A stretch of 64,000 nucleotides of DNA from Areca catechu (Eukaryota; Streptophyta; Magnoliopsida; Arecales; Arecaceae): the NCBI GenBank assembly GCA_021397845.1, contig CM038047.1, positions 45,105,210 to 45,169,209 on the forward strand, written 5' to 3'. Of this stretch, positions 21,606 through 32,759 are shown piece after piece. Each line of letters starts with the position of its first letter. The first letter of the stretch is position 1. The translations under genes were made by a program, and so were the position numbers. Below the pieces are notes generated by a model. It saw nothing but the letters and a program-made list of their open reading frames with translations, searched no databases and was not told the origin of the DNA.

Positions 21606-24600
21606 ATGTCTACCAGAAACGGAGTGCCATATCAACCTGGTCAAACCCAACCTGATTTAGAGGCCATGATCAGAACTCTTACTGAAAGTATGGCTAAAAT
21701 GAATCAGGATATGACAAACACTGTGGCCCAGTTTAGCGCACAAATTCATGAGGATCTTACCCAACTTAGGGACCGAGTCCAAGTACTTGAAGAACCTAGG
21801 CATCGGAATTGGACTCCTGACCCCGATTTTAATGTGCCTCAACCTCACCCACATCAGGAGCCTAGAAGGCCTTTATATAGAGATCCTGAACCTAATCATA
21901 GGAGGCCTAACCCAGAGCCTGAAGATAGAGATGATAGGTTCATCAGGAACATCAAATTAGATGCACCCACTTTTGATGGTAGTCTGAACCCTAAGGTGTA
22001 TTCTGATTGGGAGGGTGAGATGGACCAATACTTTGAGTGGTATGCTATGTCTGAGGAGAGGAAATACAAGTTTGCCAAGATGAAATTAGTGCGTCAAGCT
22101 AGGTTATACTGGGGGAACATTGAGCTAACCACTAGGAGACGGAATGTTGAGCCCATAACCACTTGGCAGGGTATGAAAGAAAAACTGAGAGATAAATACC
22201 TACCCATTTCATACCAGCAAAACCTGTTAGACCAATGGCAAAACCTGAAACAAGGAAACCGATCTGTCTCAGACTACATAGCTACTTTTGATGAATACCT
22301 AATGAGATGTGATGTGAGTGAAGCCCACGAAGTCACTTTGTCTAGATTTAGGGCTGGAATGAGGGAAGATATCAAGAGAGAACTATTTCTGAGAGAGGTT
22401 ACTGATCTAGACCAAGCCTACCAGATTGTACTGAACACTGAGAAATTTCAGAGAGGACCTATACCTTCTAGGGTTAGTGCCCCAATCCCAAGGAATGGAC
22501 CTAGCCAAGTTATCCCTAGTAAACCTTTTCAGGGTACTTCTACCCCTAGGCCCATGGACAAAGGTAAGGCACCTGACACCCAGAGAACCCCTAGTTCAAA
22601 TATCACCTGTTTTAAGTGTCAGAAACCAGGTCACATTTCCAGTCAGTGTACTGCCATAGCCTGTTTCAAGTGTCATAAGGTAGGTCATGTTGCTAGCCAG
22701 TGCCCACGTAGATCCCTTTACATAGAAGAGGGAGAGAATGATAATTCCGAGCCCAGTGAGGAATTTGAAGAAGAAGTTTATGAGGCCGGAATGAATTTGG
22801 TTGAGGAGTATGAAGGAGAGGAGGAACCCAATGAATCTGACCAATTAGGAGTTGTAAGATGCATCCTATCCCAGAATCTAGTTCAAGAGGATTGGCGTAG
22901 GACTAACATCCTACAGACTTTTCTTAAATTAGGGGATAAGGTATGTAAGATCATCATAGATAGTGGGAGCTGTGTAAATGCCATCTCTACTAGCACTGTC
23001 AAGATGTTAGGCTTAATCCCAGTTCCCCATCCCAACCCCTATAAGGTTTCTTGGGTAGATTCTACCTCCATACCCATCCAGTCTAGATGTCAAGTCCAAA
23101 TCCAAATGCAATCTTATCACGAAAAGATTTGGTGCGATGTCTTACCCATGGGGGTGAGCAGTATAATTCTCGGAAGACCTTGGTTGTATGATCATGATGC
23201 CACCCTCTTAGGAAAATCCAATACCAGTGTCTTTAGTTTCAATGGGAAGAAGATTACGATCCATTCAGTTCCCCCTAAGGACAAGGTAACTAAAGGAGCC
23301 GGTAAGGTTAAGGAGATGAAAACTGGAGTGAACCTAATCAGTGCTAAGGATCTAGAACAAGAAATTCATAGTGGTTCACCCATCTGGATGTTGACTGCTA
23401 AGGAACTTAGAACTTCGGAACCCTCAGAGCCTCCTCAAGAAGTTAAACCTATGTTAAAAGAATTTGAGGATGTCTTTCCCGAGGATTTGCCAGACCACCT
23501 TCCACCTCTTAGGGATATCCAGCATGCCATAGATCTAATCCCAGGAGCGACTTTGCCCAACTTGCCCCATTACAGGATGAATCCATCTGAGCATGAAGAA
23601 CTGCAAAAGCAGGTTGGAGAATTATTGAGGAAGGGGTTTATTAGAGAAAGTCTTAGCCCTTGTGCAGTCCCAGCCTTACTGACCCCAAAGAAAGATGGCA
23701 CGTGGAGGATGTGTGTTGACAGTCGTGCCATCAATAAAATTACAATCAAATATAGGTTTCCCATCCCTAGACTAGATGACATGCTTGATATGATCGCTGG
23801 TGCAATGGTTTTTTCTAAGATTGATCTCAAAAGCGGCTATCATCAGGTTAGGATTAGACCCGGGGATGAATGGAAAACTGCTTTCAAAACTAAGGATGGT
23901 CTTTATGAATGGGTTGTTATGCCTTTTGGGTTGTCCAATGCCCCTAGTACTTTCATGAGAATTATGACCCAGGTACTTAGAGCTTTCATAGGAAAATTTG
24001 TGGTGGTCTATTTTGATGACATCCTGATCTATAGTAAGACCCCAGCAGATCACCTAGGTCACCTTAGAGCAGTCCGCCAAGTTTTGAGGAATGATAGACT
24101 CTACGGTAATCTTAAGAAGTGTGAATTCATGACTAGTAGAGTTATCTTTCTTGGTTTTGTAGTAACCCCTGACGGCGTGGCGGCCGATCCTGAGAAGATT
24201 AGGTCCATAGTAGACTGGCCAGAGCCAACCAATGTGCATGAAGTTAGAAGTTTCCACGGCTTGGCTACCTTCTATAGGCGATTCATCAAGGGGTTTAGTA
24301 CTTTAGCTGCTCCTATCACTGATTGTATTAGGAAGGGAGAATTTCATTGGACTAAGTCAGCCCATAAATCCTTCCTAGATCTTAAGGATAAAATGACCCA
24401 GGCACCCATTCTGAGATTACTCGATTTTTTTAAAGTATTTGAGGTTGCCTGTGATGCTTCAGGTGTAGGAATAGGTGGAGTCCTAAGCCAAGAGAATCAT
24501 CCCATAGCATTCTTTAGTGAAAAACTTAATGATGCTAAGCTTAGGTATTCTACCTATGATAAGGAATTTTATGCGGTGGTGCAAGCTTTGCGTTACTGGA

Positions 24601-25250
24601 GACATTATTTGCTACCGCAGGAATTTGTACTATTTTCGGACCATGAGGCTCTTAGATTTCTGAACTCCCAAAAGAAGCTTAACCCTAGGCATGCTAAGTG
24701 GGTAGAATATATCCAGTCCTATACTTTTGTCCTGAAACATAAGACTGGAGTTGAGAATAAGGTAGCTGATGCCCTTAGTCGCCGATCTCTGTTATTAACT
24801 TCTGTTAGAACTGAGGTCATAGGGTTTGAGCAAATCAAAGAGGAATATGAGTCTTGTCCAGATTTCACAACTGTGTATCAGGATCTAGTTCAAGGACCAT
24901 CTAGTAATCACCAGGATTATACCCTTGTAGATGGTTTTTTGTTTTTCAAAAATAGGCTTTGCATCCCTAGAACTTCTCTTAGGGAATTTTTGATTTGGGA
25001 AATCCATGCTGGAGGTTTAGCCGGCCATTTTGGAAAAGACAAGACCATTCTAGCTATTGAAGACCACTTTTTCTGGCCTAGCTTGAAAAGGGATGTAGCT
25101 AATATTGTAGCTAGATGTCGAACCTGCGCTGTTGCCAAACAGCGAAAACAAAACACTGGCCTTTATACTCCACTCCCTGTCCACTCCACTCCCTGTCCTA
25201 GATCATCCTTGGCAAGATGTGAGTATGGATTTTGTGTTAGGTTTACCTAA
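21606..25250 (+). pseudogene. Element C gag-pol polyprotein (gag, protease, RT, RNase H, start of integrase), frameshifted near its end
   Basis: 1214 codons from ATG 21606. Gag has a capsid region (DAPTFDGSLNPKVYSDWEGE, about residues 115-135) and two CCHC zinc knuckles, CFKCQKPGHISSQC (about 335) and CFKCHKVGHVASQC (about 353). Protease has IIIDSGSCVNAIS (aspartate near 452). RT has VPALLTPKKDGTWRMCVDSR, SKIDLKSGYHQVRI and the catalytic YFDD (802-805). RNase H keeps its acidic residues in VACDASG, TYDKEFYAV, LFSDHEAL and KVADALSR. Integrase HHCC zinc finger lies in HAGGLAGHFGKDK ... CRTCAVAK near the end. The frame is uninterrupted until the 16-bp duplication at 25167-25198, after which it reads about 17 foreign codons and stops. 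Start chosen because it is the first ATG in the frame and lies at the expected distance after the leader. Confidence 0.9.
25167..25198. repeat. 16-bp tandem duplication that breaks element C gag-pol
   Basis: ACTCCACTCCCTGTCC occurs twice, perfectly, at 25167-25182 and 25183-25198. Sixteen is not a multiple of three, so the duplication by itself accounts for the change of frame between integrase zinc finger and catalytic core. Confidence 0.95.
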
Positions 25251-26418
25251 GACCCAGAGGAGACATGATTCTATCTGTGTCGTAGTCGATCGATTCTCTA
25301 AAATGGCCCACTTCTTGCCTTGTTCCCAAACCTTTGATGCGTCTAAGGTAGCCACACTTTTCTTCAATGAGATAGTTAGACTCCATGGCCTACCTAAGAC
25401 AATCGTTTTAGATAGGGATGTCCGGTTCACCAGTTACTTTTGGAAGACCCTTTGGCATAAGTTAGGGACAAAACTTAAGTTTTCAACTGCCTATCATCCC
25501 CAAACTGATGGCCAAACTGAAGTAGTGAACCGTAGCCTAGGAAATCTGCTGAGATGTCTTGTTGGTGAAAACACCAGAAATTGGGATTTATACCTACCAA
25601 GGGCAGAATTTGCGTACAATGACTCGGTCAATAGGTCTACGGGTAAGAGTCCATTTGAAATTGTACATGGGTACAAACCTCACACACCTCTTGACCTAGT
25701 CCCTTTACCTGTCCACACTCGAGTCTCCGAGTCTGCTGAGAATTTTGCACAGCATGTAAAAGACTTGCATAAAGAAATTCATGCCAAAATAAATTTAAGT
25801 AATGAAACTTATAAGAAGTTGGCTGATACTCAAAGACGAGTCAAATCTTTTATTGAGGGAGACTATGTGATGATTAGGTTAAGGCCTGAACGGTTTCCTC
25901 CTGGAACCGTTAGAAAGTTACATGCTAGGGGAGCTAGACCATTTAGAGTGGTAAAGAGAGTAGGATCCAATGCCTATGTGCTCGAGTTGCCTCCAGAACT
26001 AGGCATTAGCTCTACTTTCAACATTACAGACTTAGTAGAGTACAGGGAGCCAGCTGTGATTCCTAGTGAGCCTTTTGAGCCTAACCCTATCATTGAGAGT
26101 GATCCCGACCCTGTGTGTCCACCAACAAACTGGCCTGTGAGGAAAGAGCAGATTGAAAAGATCCTGGATGATCAGGTTATCTCTACTCGTAATCGAGGAT
26201 ACCAAAGGTACCTGGTCCGCTGGCAAGGAAGGCCAGATTCTGATGACTCTTGGATCTCCCGAGAAGAATTACAAGAATTGGACCCAGACCTCTTGGAGAG
26301 ATACCAGAGCCAACTTGAGCCTTACTCGACAGGGTCGAGTTCCTCCCACCCTGGGAGAATTGGTGCGGGCACCAGACTCAGAAGAAGACTTCAGAGCTCC
26401 ATCTGGATCTCTGATTAA
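25199..26418 (+). pseudogene. Element C integrase core, C-terminal domain and chromodomain (downstream frame)
   Basis: Open in frame 1 (an ATG at 25132 exists but lies in the shadow of the upstream frame). The core has the three acidic catalytic residues in VVVDRFSKMAHF, IVLDRDVRFTSYF and DGQTEVVNRS. The GPF-like C-terminal part contains GDYVMIRLRPERFPPGT. The chromodomain (about 26140-26290) reads EKILDDQVISTRNRGYQRYL and VRWQGRPDSDDSWISREEL, with the aromatic residues of a type II chromodomain. Chromodomains direct chromovirus integration to particular chromatin. The last 19 codons lie inside the 3' LTR, a feature of CRM-clade elements. Confidence 0.88.
26350..26360 (+). other. Polypurine tract of element C
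   Basis: CCTGGGAGAAT immediately before the TG of the 3' LTR; it also codes for part of the polyprotein tail, since pol runs into the LTR. Confidence 0.6.
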
Positions 26419-27973
26419 CCTTGTCCGAAGAATTAGGGTTTTTGGTTTGTAATAAGAGTTGACTAGATCAACTCAATTTAGCTTGAGTCTACATTACCTG
26501 CATTTTATTTTGTTGAGTCATGTTGACTCAGTAGTGGACTAGGGTTTCAACCGGGGATGTTACATTTTCTCCCAAGACTAGGCAAGTGGACACCACACTC
26601 CCAGCCACACTCCCAGTCCAGGGGGCGCCATATCCACATCCAGCAGCCTTTGGTCCCCACTCCACAGATGGCAACTTCCTTCTTTCATGCACCAGATAAA
26701 GAGAAGAGCACAAATCAAGGGGGCGGCCAAGACTTTCCCAAGTGATTCCAAGCAAAGAAGGGAAGAAGTTTTTCTTGGAAGAGAATATCAAGGGGCGCCC
26801 ATTACCTGCCAAAAACACCTAAAACAAAGATGGGAAGAGCCTTGACTTAGGGAGGAAGAAAAGGAGGAGTCCAAAAGAGTTCATCCAGGAAAGGAAGAAA
26901 ATTTTTCTTGAAAAACTCCAAGCAAGGTGGCGCCATCTACCTGCCATTTATAACCCAAATCCTAATTTTTGGTATTTTGGCCAACCATATGTAAGGGATT
27001 TGCCCTAATTTGGAGATCCCCTCCTTTAGTCCCACATGGGAAAATATGAAACCCTTCTTCCTTGTAAAGCATTATAAATTACATCCCTCTTGTAAGTTGA
27101 AAACAATGATATGAATGAAGAAAAAAATTATTTTTGCTATTCTCTTGTGTTGAGTAACCTAGGTTTCTCTTCTTCCGCACTATTCTAAGTGTTGAGCTCC
27201 GTGAGGGGGTAATCCGGGTTCCATTGGAGCCTCGAGGAGGTGAGAGATCTCCATCTTTATCCAAAACCCTAGGTTAGCCACTTAAAAATCCAAAACCCTA
27301 GCCGTCCTTCATTATTTTCAATCCATCGAACCCTAGCTCCTTCCATCTCCCACGGCCTCTCTCTCTCTACAAGTCCAGGCCGTCCACCTTCATCCAGATC
27401 CAGTCCGGCTACTTCAGATCCAGAGCAAGTTCCAAGGAAAATCACATCAGCTCCAGGAGAATCCAGTTTTCAGCAATTTCAATCTTCAAGTTCATCAACC
27501 TGGTAAATTTTTCCCTTGACTCTCTGATTACATCAATTGTTTTTCTTCTCTTCCAGATCTTGAGTTCAGGAGAAGCCAACCCGCCAAAGGACCAGTATTG
27601 GAGGATCCATTGCGAAGATATCTGAATCCGAGGATCCAACAATCTGCTCGGGAGAGTTCTTCCACCAAAATCTGTGAAGATCATTGTCTGGTTAGGTAAA
27701 CCATCTCTTCTCTTTATTTCTGTTCTGTTGAAAGTTCGGAGCGAAACCCTAGGTCTGGGAGTTTCTCAACCCCCAGCGATCCGTTGCTTCTGAACTACTC
27801 TGATAATTTAGTTTCCTTAAAATTGTGCTTTCAATTATCATATTAGTATCTTTCAATGTTAGGTTAACTTTTCTTTGATTTGAAGCCAACTTCTACAAAC
27901 ATATAAAAACAACAAAAAAATTAGTTAATCTTAATTTACTTTCGCATCGCATCCCTTTATTTGTTCTGCATCA
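26361..27973 (+). repeat. Element C 3' LTR
   Basis: One base shorter than the 5' LTR (a missing T in AGCTTCCAGG/AGCTCCAGG) and otherwise different at about 16 positions. Starts TGGTGCGGG, ends CATCA. Confidence 0.93.
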
Positions 27974-27978
27974 GTAAC
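27974..27978 (+). repeat. Right target-site duplication of element C
   Basis: GTAAC directly after the 3' LTR, matching ATAAC at 19076-19080 except for the first base. Confidence 0.6.
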
Positions 27979-29585
27979 ATATATATTAAAGAACTGAAGA
28001 AACCAGAAATAAAATTGTAAATGAAAATCTATTATAATAAATATTGTCTCACTTCTTGGCAATTCTTTATTTTGGAATCATAAAGGCACCCCTTCCACTA
28101 TTTAGGATGGCCTCAAACTAACCTAAGTGATGTTCCCAAAGGTAGTTGTTACTTTAATCCTTTCGGAGTACTATATTAAGAAGATTGGAAGATAAACTAT
28201 TGAAGAAGCATTTCAACTATTGAAATACCTTACTGCAATTTTCAGATGAGAGAGCTGCGAAGAGAAATTAAATTCAGAATAAAAACCTTTTGAAGAACAT
28301 ATCTTTTATTGGATGCTTTAAAGATACATAATCACATTTAAGCTTCATTTGGGGTCCCAGAGGTATTTTGATACAAATTTGGGATACTTGGCCTTAAAAG
28401 ATTTTTTGGAGGAGGATTGGGATTTTGGATTTAAGGGAGCTACAAGGTAGGGGTTTTTAGAGAGCTCTTTAGAGGAAGGGAGAAGGATATTCGAAAAATT
28501 TTTAGATGGGAAGATTTTTATTCTTCTTCTTGTTGTTCTTCTCTTTGGTGCTTGCTTGTAGAACTTTGGAGCTTCAGTATATTTGAGAGTTGCTTGAAGT
28601 CTGAAAATGCATTTGAATGTTGGTTGGAGTCTGAACGAAATTCGATGTATTGATTGAAATGCTGTCTCATTAGTATTATATTTGATTGCTTTTCTTTTAT
28701 TAAAGGTAGGAATCTAATCAAAGTCTTGGCAGAAAGGTACTGTCCTTGATATCATGTCAACATGAAGGTACTATCTTTGATATCAATTTGATTAGAAGGT
28801 ACAATCCTTGATATTTTTCTTTTAGAAAAGTAGGGAATCTCATCAAAATTTGTCTAAATGGTACCATCCTTAATACTTTTGATGGGGGATCTTACCAGGA
28901 ACAAGTGTGACTGTCAGTCATGCTTGTGCTTTGCCTCAAAAGAACCTATTGGAACTGCTTTGAAATCCATACTTATAGGATTCCGTAACAGTCATCATCA
29001 TTATTTGGAGTCTGGTTGAAGGAGGAAAAATAATTGTTTTTGTGATCTTCTTTTTCATTTTTTTTTGAGTTCTGCTAGGGTTTCTAATAGGAGCTTCTTA
29101 TAGTTTGATCTTGACTTTGCCATCGCTAATCTAGAGCTTGCAAAGGATCTTTGGGTGAGTAATCTTGATGTAGAGGATTCCATCCTAATTGACAGCTGTA
29201 GATTTTTGTTGAACCACTCTAACACTTTGGGTCAGGTCACCTTTCCTGGATTGAATTCTTACTACCACTTCATCTTAAGTTTCTTGGTAAGTGTTGGTTG
29301 AAAGCTTGGAACAGTGATAATGGCATACTCCCAACACAAGATCCATGATAAAGAGAATTGAAAAAAGAAATTGAGAAGAAGAGAAAATTTTCTCTCTTTT
29401 TGATAGGACTTTTCATTAATAAACAAGATATCCCTCATTAACTACTTGGGATAAGATTTCAAGAGTTGGACTATAATGGTTTCACCAATCTAAAAACCAA
29501 TATGGAAAATAGAATTGGATGTTGTTTTTAAAATAAAACAACCAAGAATGTTTGTGATGGGTATTCTAGAAAAAAAAGTATTGTA
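27979..29585. other. Non-coding region between element C and the pararetrovirus
   Basis: No gene recognised. The first part continues the sequence interrupted by element C. 28730-28880 holds three to four degenerate copies of a roughly 45-bp unit (AAGGTACTATCCTTGATATC). This may be the non-coding part of the endogenous pararetrovirus, but nothing proves it. Confidence 0.4.
28730..28880. repeat. Degenerate 45-bp repeats
   Basis: GAAAGGTACTGTCCTTGATA, GAAGGTACTATCTTTGATAT, GAAGGTACAATCCTTGATAT and a weaker fourth copy (AATGGTACCATCCTTAATAC) follow one another. Confidence 0.65.
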
Positions 29586-29780
29586 CTATGTATCCCAGTA
29601 ATCCCAATAGTTGAAGTATTGTGGATTATATTTTTGGGATAGGTTTTTAAAGGTTTTTGGAATGTCTCTCCATGCAGATGGAGACGGTACTTGCATAATT
29701 TGAGCTATTGAATGGGTGATCATAGATTGATCTCCACGATCTTTGTAATGCTTAACAATAATTGAATTTGTATCCATCAA
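29586..29780 (-). pseudogene. Pararetrovirus C-terminal tail fragment
   Basis: A 64-codon minus-strand frame reading THSIAQIMQVPSPSAWRDIP and NPQYFNYWDYWD. It lies downstream of RNase H, where caulimovirid polyproteins or a second ORF carry a conserved tail. The assignment rests on position and composition. Confidence 0.45.
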
Positions 29781-30199
29781 AATAAAATTATAAAAAAATG
29801 AGTTTTTAAAGGATCATTTAATGAAAAATGCCAGTTTTTAGAAAATATTTTTGAAACTATCTTCCATAGATTAGTATCCATATATTCATCTTCTATAGTT
29901 AAAATTGATTGAAAAATTGATTTCTTGAAATATGATGATTTTTTAGATTATATCTTCTAAAGAGGAGTTGGATCAAAAATTTCAATTGTCATTTGAGAAG
30001 TTTGAAATGGTAATGAGTCGAGAATCTTGATTATCAATTTTATTTTTATTTTAAAGTTACTTGCTGCTGAGTTTTAGTCTTAGCTACAGTTTTCTGAAAC
30101 ATTTCCAGGATCATTAGTATTGGATTTGCTTTGGCTAAATTAATCATTTACTTTGTAAAGAGTGGAGAGGATTGGGATTTCTCTTGAGCTTCTTAATTT

Positions 30200-31700
30200 T
30201 CCTTTTGGATGACTATGTCATACCAAGATAATTTAGATAAGACTGGTTGGGCCATTTTGATTGGAGAATGGGAGCTTTGAGATGCGACTTGCAAAGTTTG
30301 GGATAGTATTATAATAGTTTTGGATTCGGATTGGGCATATGAGACCTTAGTTTATTTTTGAGTTGTAGAATTTAGGTCGAAAACGTTTTAGGAGCCATTA
30401 GATTTGGTGCCCTATAAAAACTCATGGGATAAAAAGTCAAGTAATGAATTATCTTAGCCTTTAATGCATTCAATCTCAAACTCGAAAATTGATAATAAAG
30501 CTTGCCATTTAGCAAATATATATTTTAAAGCTAGATTTTTAATATCTTTTTTGATATAAATTTTACTGCTTTGCAATTAATTCGAAGTAAAAACTATTAA
30601 TTGAGTAAATCGCTTTGAAATTTTGAAATACATAAAATAATTACTAAAACTTCTTTATTGATAGTGGAATATTTTTATTGAGTTTCATTCCAACTACTAG
30701 AAGTGAATTGAACTAATTATTCTGTTTCATTTTTTCTTTATTTGAGAATGCCATCAAAACCTAGTTCTGATGGATTAGTTTCAACATCTTTGGAACCTTA
30801 GGATCTGGAAGGTGGAAACACAAGAGACTTCTAACTTGTCCAACTTGGAGCATTTTCATGAATCTTTGGTAAAGGGACTTTGCTAAGATTTTAAGATTTT
30901 TAATGTGGTCTAAAACATAATTTAGACTATCTAAAAATCTTTGTAGTTCTTTTTTTATCTATAATTATATCAGAAAATTTATCAGCAAATTCAATATATC
31001 TGCTGATAGGTTTGATGGTTTCTTAATTTAGACCATGACCTAGAAACTTGATTTTTATCTGGAACCACTCTATTTTTTATGGAGAAAGAACCAGGCCATT
31101 TTTGATTACTAGATTCAAAAAGGTTTGGAGATGTTTAAAATATTGTTCTAAAGAATCAGAGAAGAATAAAATATCATCTATATAGACAATTATGAATTTT
31201 AAGTAAGGAATGAAAATATTATTTATAATTTTTTGAAACTTAGAGGGAGTATTCCTAAGCCCAAAGGGCATCACATTCCACTCGTACTGGCCAAAAGGGA
31301 CTGTGAAAGCCATTTATACTTATCTTTCTCATTGATCTAGATCTACCAAGAATCAGATTTTAGATCGAACTTTGAAAAGATTTTTGCTTCAATTATTCTG
31401 TTTAATAGGTCTTTCTTATTTAGCAATAGATATCTAATCCACTTTAGAGCTTGATTGAGGGACTTGTAATTAATCACAAATCTTGGAGCTCATCTTTCTA
31501 GTTTTGTATTCTTTTGAGCATAGAAAATGGCACAACTCCAAGGAGAGTGGCTTGACCTAATTGATTTTTTCTTAACTAGGTCATTGATTTCCTTTTCATA
31601 GTATTCTAGTATTTCTTAGTTCATCTAGATTGGTCTAACTTTTATAGATATTTTTCTTTCATTGAAATCAATTTCATAGGGGAGACTAACTATATATTCT
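30200..31700 (-). pseudogene. Pararetrovirus reverse transcriptase and RNase H, broken
   Basis: The best-preserved piece, 31313-31077, has FTVPFGQYEWNVMPFGLRNT and the catalytic YIDD in FIIVYIDDILFFSDS. Upstream, to about 31700, and downstream, to about 30200, RT thumb and RNase H segments can be traced only in pieces among stops. The combination WNVMPFGL with YIDD is typical of caulimovirid enzymes. They convert pregenomic RNA to DNA in intact viruses. Confidence 0.75.
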
Positions 31701-31708
31701 TTCCTATT

Positions 31709-32260
31709 TCAAAAAGCATTAAGTTGGTCAAAGCATATAGATTCTTGAATTAGGTTTCTAAAATTTTCTATCTTTTTAATTATTATGGGGTTTTTTAATT
31801 GATCTTCTATCCTTTTGTAACCTATTTCTTTCTTTAAGAATTCTAGGTATTGGGTTTTTCTTATTACTTCATTAAGTATGTTTGGGGTTTTGATGAATTC
31901 TGTTGTTATAAATTTGATCTTTAATTCTTGTCCTAGGGCCTTTGTGGTGATTCCTTCATCATCTATGTTGAAGAGTTTTATCAAGCTGAGAAAATGTATC
32001 CCTAAACTGATTGGTCTATTTAAATTTCTTATTAATATGAATTGAGTAACAAAAAATTGATATGCAAAATGGACTCTTGTTTCAGAAAGTTTGTATTTTA
32101 TTATGAGTTTTGAGCTACTTGCTGTGTTTAATATTTCTTTAATTTTTTCAAAGATTTTATGAGGATGAGACCTTCTTAGATACAATTTAGGTCTACCCCT
32201 GAATCAATTAGAGTAATGGTTTTCAATTTGAAATCATCAATTGAAATCACTACTATAAAA
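31709..32260 (-). pseudogene. Pararetrovirus aspartic protease and link to RT, broken
   Basis: Just above 32185 the minus strand reads TLIDSGVDLNCI then a stop and EGL, the caulimovirid retropepsin active site with D-S-G kept and the next residue changed. Below it, 32185-31709 is open for 158 codons (FVTQFILIRNLNRPISLGIH, EFLKKEIGYKRIEDQLKNPI) and covers the protease C-terminus and the spacer leading into RT. Confidence 0.75.
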
Positions 32261-32759
32261 CACCAATTTCGTATGGTTAGAATTGAGATTAGCTCTAAAA
32301 AGCTTTATTCTTGAAATTTTTATTCTTGTTCTTGATTAGTCTTTTCATTTTTTAATTATTTTATTTGATTTTTAATCTGATTTATTTCTAATTTTATTTG
32401 GTTTACTTCAGACTATAGGTATTGTAATGTTATTGATTTTTATTTTTGTTGGCTAAACTTATTGAGTATATCATTTAAATTATAGGTTTGGAAAATTGAT
32501 GTTTAATTTTTACTTAGAAATTATTTTAGTTTGAGAAGATACTCCTTTTTAAGTTATGGTTTATTAATTTTATCAATGAAGTTAAAGGAGTAAATTATGC
32601 TCTTTTGTTATCATATTAATGCTTGAAGATGGTAGATCATCTTCTTCAAATTCTTTTGAAGAAGATTCAATATCAGATTCAAGCAATAGTTTTTCTAGTT
32701 GAACTTTGAGAGAGTTTTCTAAATCTTCTTTATCAATTTATATTTCATTTATTTTCCTT

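Larger units (their letters stand above)
19081..27973 (+). mobile_element. Element C: young chromodomain-bearing Ty3/gypsy retrotransposon (chromovirus, CRM-like)
   Basis: LTRs of 1614 bp (19081-20694) and 1613 bp (26361-27973) both start TGGTGCGGG and end CATCA. The PBS is 20699-20710, the polypurine tract precedes 26361, and the flanks ATAAC / GTAAC form a target duplication with one mismatch. Gag-pol is one long frame (21606-25250) continued in another frame (to 26418), with zinc knuckles, protease, RT, RNase H, integrase and a C-terminal chromodomain. By eye the LTRs differ at about 16 positions plus one single-base gap, about 1 percent, so insertion is recent. The RT signature and the reading frame running into the 3' LTR favour the CRM clade of chromoviruses; the clade is an inference. 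Confidence 0.92.
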
